19,176 nt of DNA from an uncultured Muribaculaceae bacterium (GTDB taxonomy: Bacteria > Bacteroidota > Bacteroidia > Bacteroidales > Muribaculaceae), in assembly GCA_910586455.1 (NCBI GenBank), contig CAJUHX010000016.1, forward strand, positions 16,033-35,208, written 5' to 3'. Positions 17,501 through 19,176 of this stretch are shown here, in pieces. Position 1 is the first letter of the stretch; every line of letters starts with the position of its first letter. A program made the translations under genes and the position numbers. Under the pieces are notes generated by a model that searched no databases, was not told the origin of the DNA, and saw only the letters and a list, made by a program, of their open reading frames with translations.

Positions 17501-19176
17501 TAAGAGCGGATTACCCTGTGGCATAAAACAGACCGGCATGCCCCAGAAATACTATAGTTGGGACAGTTTCAACCAGCTCACAGAAATCACAGTCGGAAAC
17601 AAGGACTCCGGGCTGAAAACATCATATGGATACGACAATTACGTAGGCTGCACCGAAATCACCCGTCCGAGTGGCCGGAAAGAGTACTTCGACTATTGTG
17701 CCGGAAGGCTCTCGGCCAGTTACGACAGCGACCGCAGACTGCTTGCGCGCCATAAGTACGAGTACATCAGGGATAACAGTTCGGGCAACTTTCCATACAA
17801 TATCAACACCATACGCTCCACCACCTACAGCAGTGAGCGCGACAGTGTGGTCACAAGCAGGCATTACGACGGCTTCGGAAACATGATAATCGGGGTGACC
17901 GAAGGTCTTGGAAATGGCGAAGATATACTCAACGTACAGCACTTCGACGCTCTCGGTCGCATGCTCAAACAATGGCGACCCCTGCTGATGTCGGACGACA
18001 TGAAGACATACGGCATAAAGCATCTGCCCGACGAACTCTTCAGAGAACAGTCGCGTCGGCAATACGGCGACCCGCTTGGCTACGACAGAGTGGCCTACGA
18101 TGGTAATACCGTGCAGATACGTCGTGCCGGGGCGCAGTTCTTCAATCATCCGTCTAAAACAGAAGCCCTATGCAGCAATCCCGCCATTAAAGAACTTGAT
18201 GTTCAGCGGTACACTATGTTCCAGGGCCAACTGTCACACGGTTTAAGATATTTCTCAGGCAACGGCAAAACCACGGCATACGCTCTGAACTATAGCGCAG
18301 GCGAACTCGACTGTACCAAAAGTACTGATGCCGACGGGCGTGTGACACTGATATTTACCGACTGCCTCGGGCGTACGGTACTGACGCGCGCCATAGCCGA
18401 CGACGGCAGTTTTGCCGACACTTACGTTATCAGCAATTCATGGGGCGACCCACTGGTGGTAATTCCTCCTGCCTATGCCGCCAACCTCGCCCGGTCGTTC
18501 GACAGCTACAAGTCCAAAATAAATACCATGGCCTATATATATACTTACGACGGCCGGCACCGACTGCGTAGCAAAAAGTTCCCCGGCGTGCAGGAAGTGG
18601 AGTTTGTATACGACAGCGAGGGGCGTCCGGCATTCAGCCGCGACGGCAACCAGCGCGCCGCCGGCATCTGCTCGTTCAGGCTGTACGACGCTTATGGGCG
18701 GGAAGCCCTCACCGGCACCTGTGCCGACCGTAATCCCGCTATATGGAATGGCAGCTACATCGCGCCCGAAATGACCGTTACCGGTCTTACCCGCAAAGAC
18801 GCTGCCGGCACAGTATGCCGCAGCGGCTACAGCGTGGCCGGCGCAGTATCAGCACTGATTCCATCGGCAAAGCTGCTTACCGCCAGCTATTACGACGACT
18901 ACAGCGCCGTACCGGCCACTCTGCCCTCCGGCGCCATATCGCAACCGCGTGGACTATGCACAGCTACGCTGATGGCCACCCTCGGAGGCGACAGCCAGCA
19001 GCAACTGCTCACTGTAAACTATTATGACCGCGAGGAACGGCTTATAAAAAGCGTGTCCGGGAACCTGTTGCAGGGCGACTACACTGTAGAGTCAAGCTAC
19101 AGCCCATACGGCCTTCTGACAGCTCAGCGCGACGCATTTACGCTCAACCGCAACCTCGGCACCGTGTGCAGTCACA
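14589..19176 (+). CDS. Giant secreted YD-repeat/RHS-like protein with DUF6443-type repeats, 3' end outside window
   Basis: From ATG 14589 the frame stays open to the last base: 1,529 codons with no stop. It starts with a signal peptide (MKKVLVACMVFAGFFISAMG). Residues about 65-151 carry the N-terminal signature of Bacteroidetes RHS-like proteins (GWFGMGWTLSAAGAVSR 124-140, LPDEFRG 145-151). The middle, about 160-1000, is a less recognisable beta-rich region. From about 1012 come YD/RHS-type motifs: YVGCTEITRPSG (1018-1029), CAGRL (1037-1041), YDGFGN, FDALGR, FTDCLGR (1256-1262) and YDGRHRLRSKKFPG (1320-1333). The order FTDxLGR, VxPP, YDxRxR, KxPG, VYDxxGR fits DUF6443-like proteins. RHS proteins form hollow shells that often enclose a variable C-terminal toxin; none is visible because the end is missing. 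The N-terminal half looks more AT-rich than the rest. Probable surface or secreted location; polymorphic toxin role is inference. Confidence 0.9.
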   Translation, partial: MKKVLVACMVFAGFFISAMGQSGIYHTELSSDLILGFDDKGNAIYETSTIGNGSLYPSRTLEDRITGPSPEVSGMMKYVDASMNYSDGTATLSVPLFKWHEGSIEMDIALNYQIRGYRHNEKSGWFGMGWTLSAAGAVSRSIMNLPDEFRGYDSRSLSTLLYSTDLKDATRYLKAIETMAVDAHLDRYSYYCPGGSGSFVILDNDIVQLPASENEISLTLKKDNQGKEYIDSFTVTTPDGTRYIFSEKENCHHKYQSMSLMNYPYRYEYDAIITWHLSQIISPEYDLISYDYDVMPSWQLNRNTKLRVLNYTIVQNDFRVSGGGPNGANNTNLTTYSDTRILKSIRSLAGAVVFKHETSKFDYGDEPSMRVSEIIFRGPDVDNVANVKLKGVIGTHGKLTSIHKYVGDELADKWQFNYYGGSNTSYDFFGYCNGKNTNGGYHAVIDTETGKFNAGREYNLGYARTGSLSSWITFSGVRTDVNYEVASPKPADSVDYNRLHIDLGSSGRNTEISDEFIREMDPLGFSIETIGGKKKEDDGPDPTNPRIGIRIKSFRTTDPVTNKSKIRSFEYSDGMCNVNLAGIRASDFISLSGNHDCVRASTDPGSTALVDRYCTSATMLNSTRGCGYAPENAKVFYGRVVESIHDSRDSVPEYVNEYIYDTSICHIPLDQYNGGVRNIKALHEQKRYLYNYSEGDKSTMPLGINPSYMKIFQNADIVSGSFRETIGAQPLLKRVVRYRRDSSGLKPQGCTLYNYELCDSIRIPVGTFHEGVVRRDGVFAAIPYRYHNLDEFSLFQYHLLAFRPLLRSKSEYTYFDDGSSRNTSTCFYYTSDSTSKSMYRQDAIWKFAFNSAGYFKALPTDNTPLKPFNADTLGNITSQRLPLGVFQITGGEVIERYTAIAAYAKEGFFAQAAADGRLTVPIATMWIVNGADTLLQKHEYTRTGKKLWPSRISLVGHGQALMAEQIFNCGFKSGLPCGIKQTGMPQKYYSWDSFNQLTEITVGNKDSGLKTSYGYDNYVGCTEITRPSGRKEYFDYCAGRLSASYDSDRRLLARHKYEYIRDNSSGNFPYNINTIRSTTYSSERDSVVTSRHYDGFGNMIIGVTEGLGNGEDILNVQHFDALGRMLKQWRPLLMSDDMKTYGIKHLPDELFREQSRRQYGDPLGYDRVAYDGNTVQIRRAGAQFFNHPSKTEALCSNPAIKELDVQRYTMFQGQLSHGLRYFSGNGKTTAYALNYSAGELDCTKSTDADGRVTLIFTDCLGRTVLTRAIADDGSFADTYVISNSWGDPLVVIPPAYAANLARSFDSYKSKINTMAYIYTYDGRHRLRSKKFPGVQEVEFVYDSEGRPAFSRDGNQRAAGICSFRLYDAYGREALTGTCADRNPAIWNGSYIAPEMTVTGLTRKDAAGTVCRSGYSVAGAVSALIPSAKLLTASYYDDYSAVPATLPSGAISQPRGLCTATLMATLGGDSQQQLLTVNYYDREERLIKSVSGNLLQGDYTVESSYSPYGLLTAQRDAFTLNRNLGTVCSH

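Noticed and set aside
16593..18149. Several minus-strand frames of 73-175 codons inside the RHS-like region
   Set aside because: All lie antisense to the uninterrupted plus-strand frame carrying RHS motifs; none shows a domain.

Overview
The window looks like chromosomal DNA of a gut-type Bacteroidales bacterium, plausibly Muribaculaceae. Three things suggest this. Promoters match the Bacteroidetes TTTG / TAnnTTTG pattern, and start codons lack Shine-Dalgarno sequences. Two secreted proteins end in tails resembling type IX secretion (T9SS) sorting domains. Several protein architectures are Bacteroidetes-typical: the GH3 plus beta-lactamase fusion, a CotH protein with an N-terminal beta-sandwich-like domain, and a giant YD-repeat/RHS-like surface protein. 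The family assignment is inference; the phylum is well supported. No tRNA, rRNA, CRISPR array, IS element or transposase was seen.

Region 1 (72-8246, minus strand) reads, in transcription order: a patatin-like phospholipase, a cytoplasmic GH13 alpha-amylase-family enzyme (ATGA start/stop overlap), PRPP synthetase (prs), a secreted UshA-type 5'-nucleotidase/metallophosphatase, and a secreted GH3 glycosidase fused to a beta-lactamase-family serine hydrolase (another ATGA overlap). A perfect 21-bp AT-rich inverted repeat lies between prs and the nucleotidase gene.

Region 2 (8247-10860, plus strand) starts at a compact divergent promoter with near-identical -7 boxes facing both ways. It carries purN (GAR formyltransferase) and a secreted CotH-family protein. 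Region 3 (10876-13290, minus strand) is a tight four-gene cluster: a 69-residue single-pass membrane protein, the two halves of a split ThrE-type threonine/serine exporter, and a LysR-type regulator that may control it.

Region 4 (13291 to the end, plus strand) starts with the best promoter in the window. It drives a secreted protein of unknown function with a T9SS-like C-terminal domain. Three bases later comes a very large open reading frame that runs off the window end (at least 1,529 codons). It has a signal peptide, the N-terminal region typical of Bacteroidetes RHS-like proteins, and YD/RHS-type and DUF6443-like repeats. Any polymorphic C-terminus, such as a toxin tip, and any immunity gene would lie beyond base 19176. 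This pair is the most interesting part of the window.
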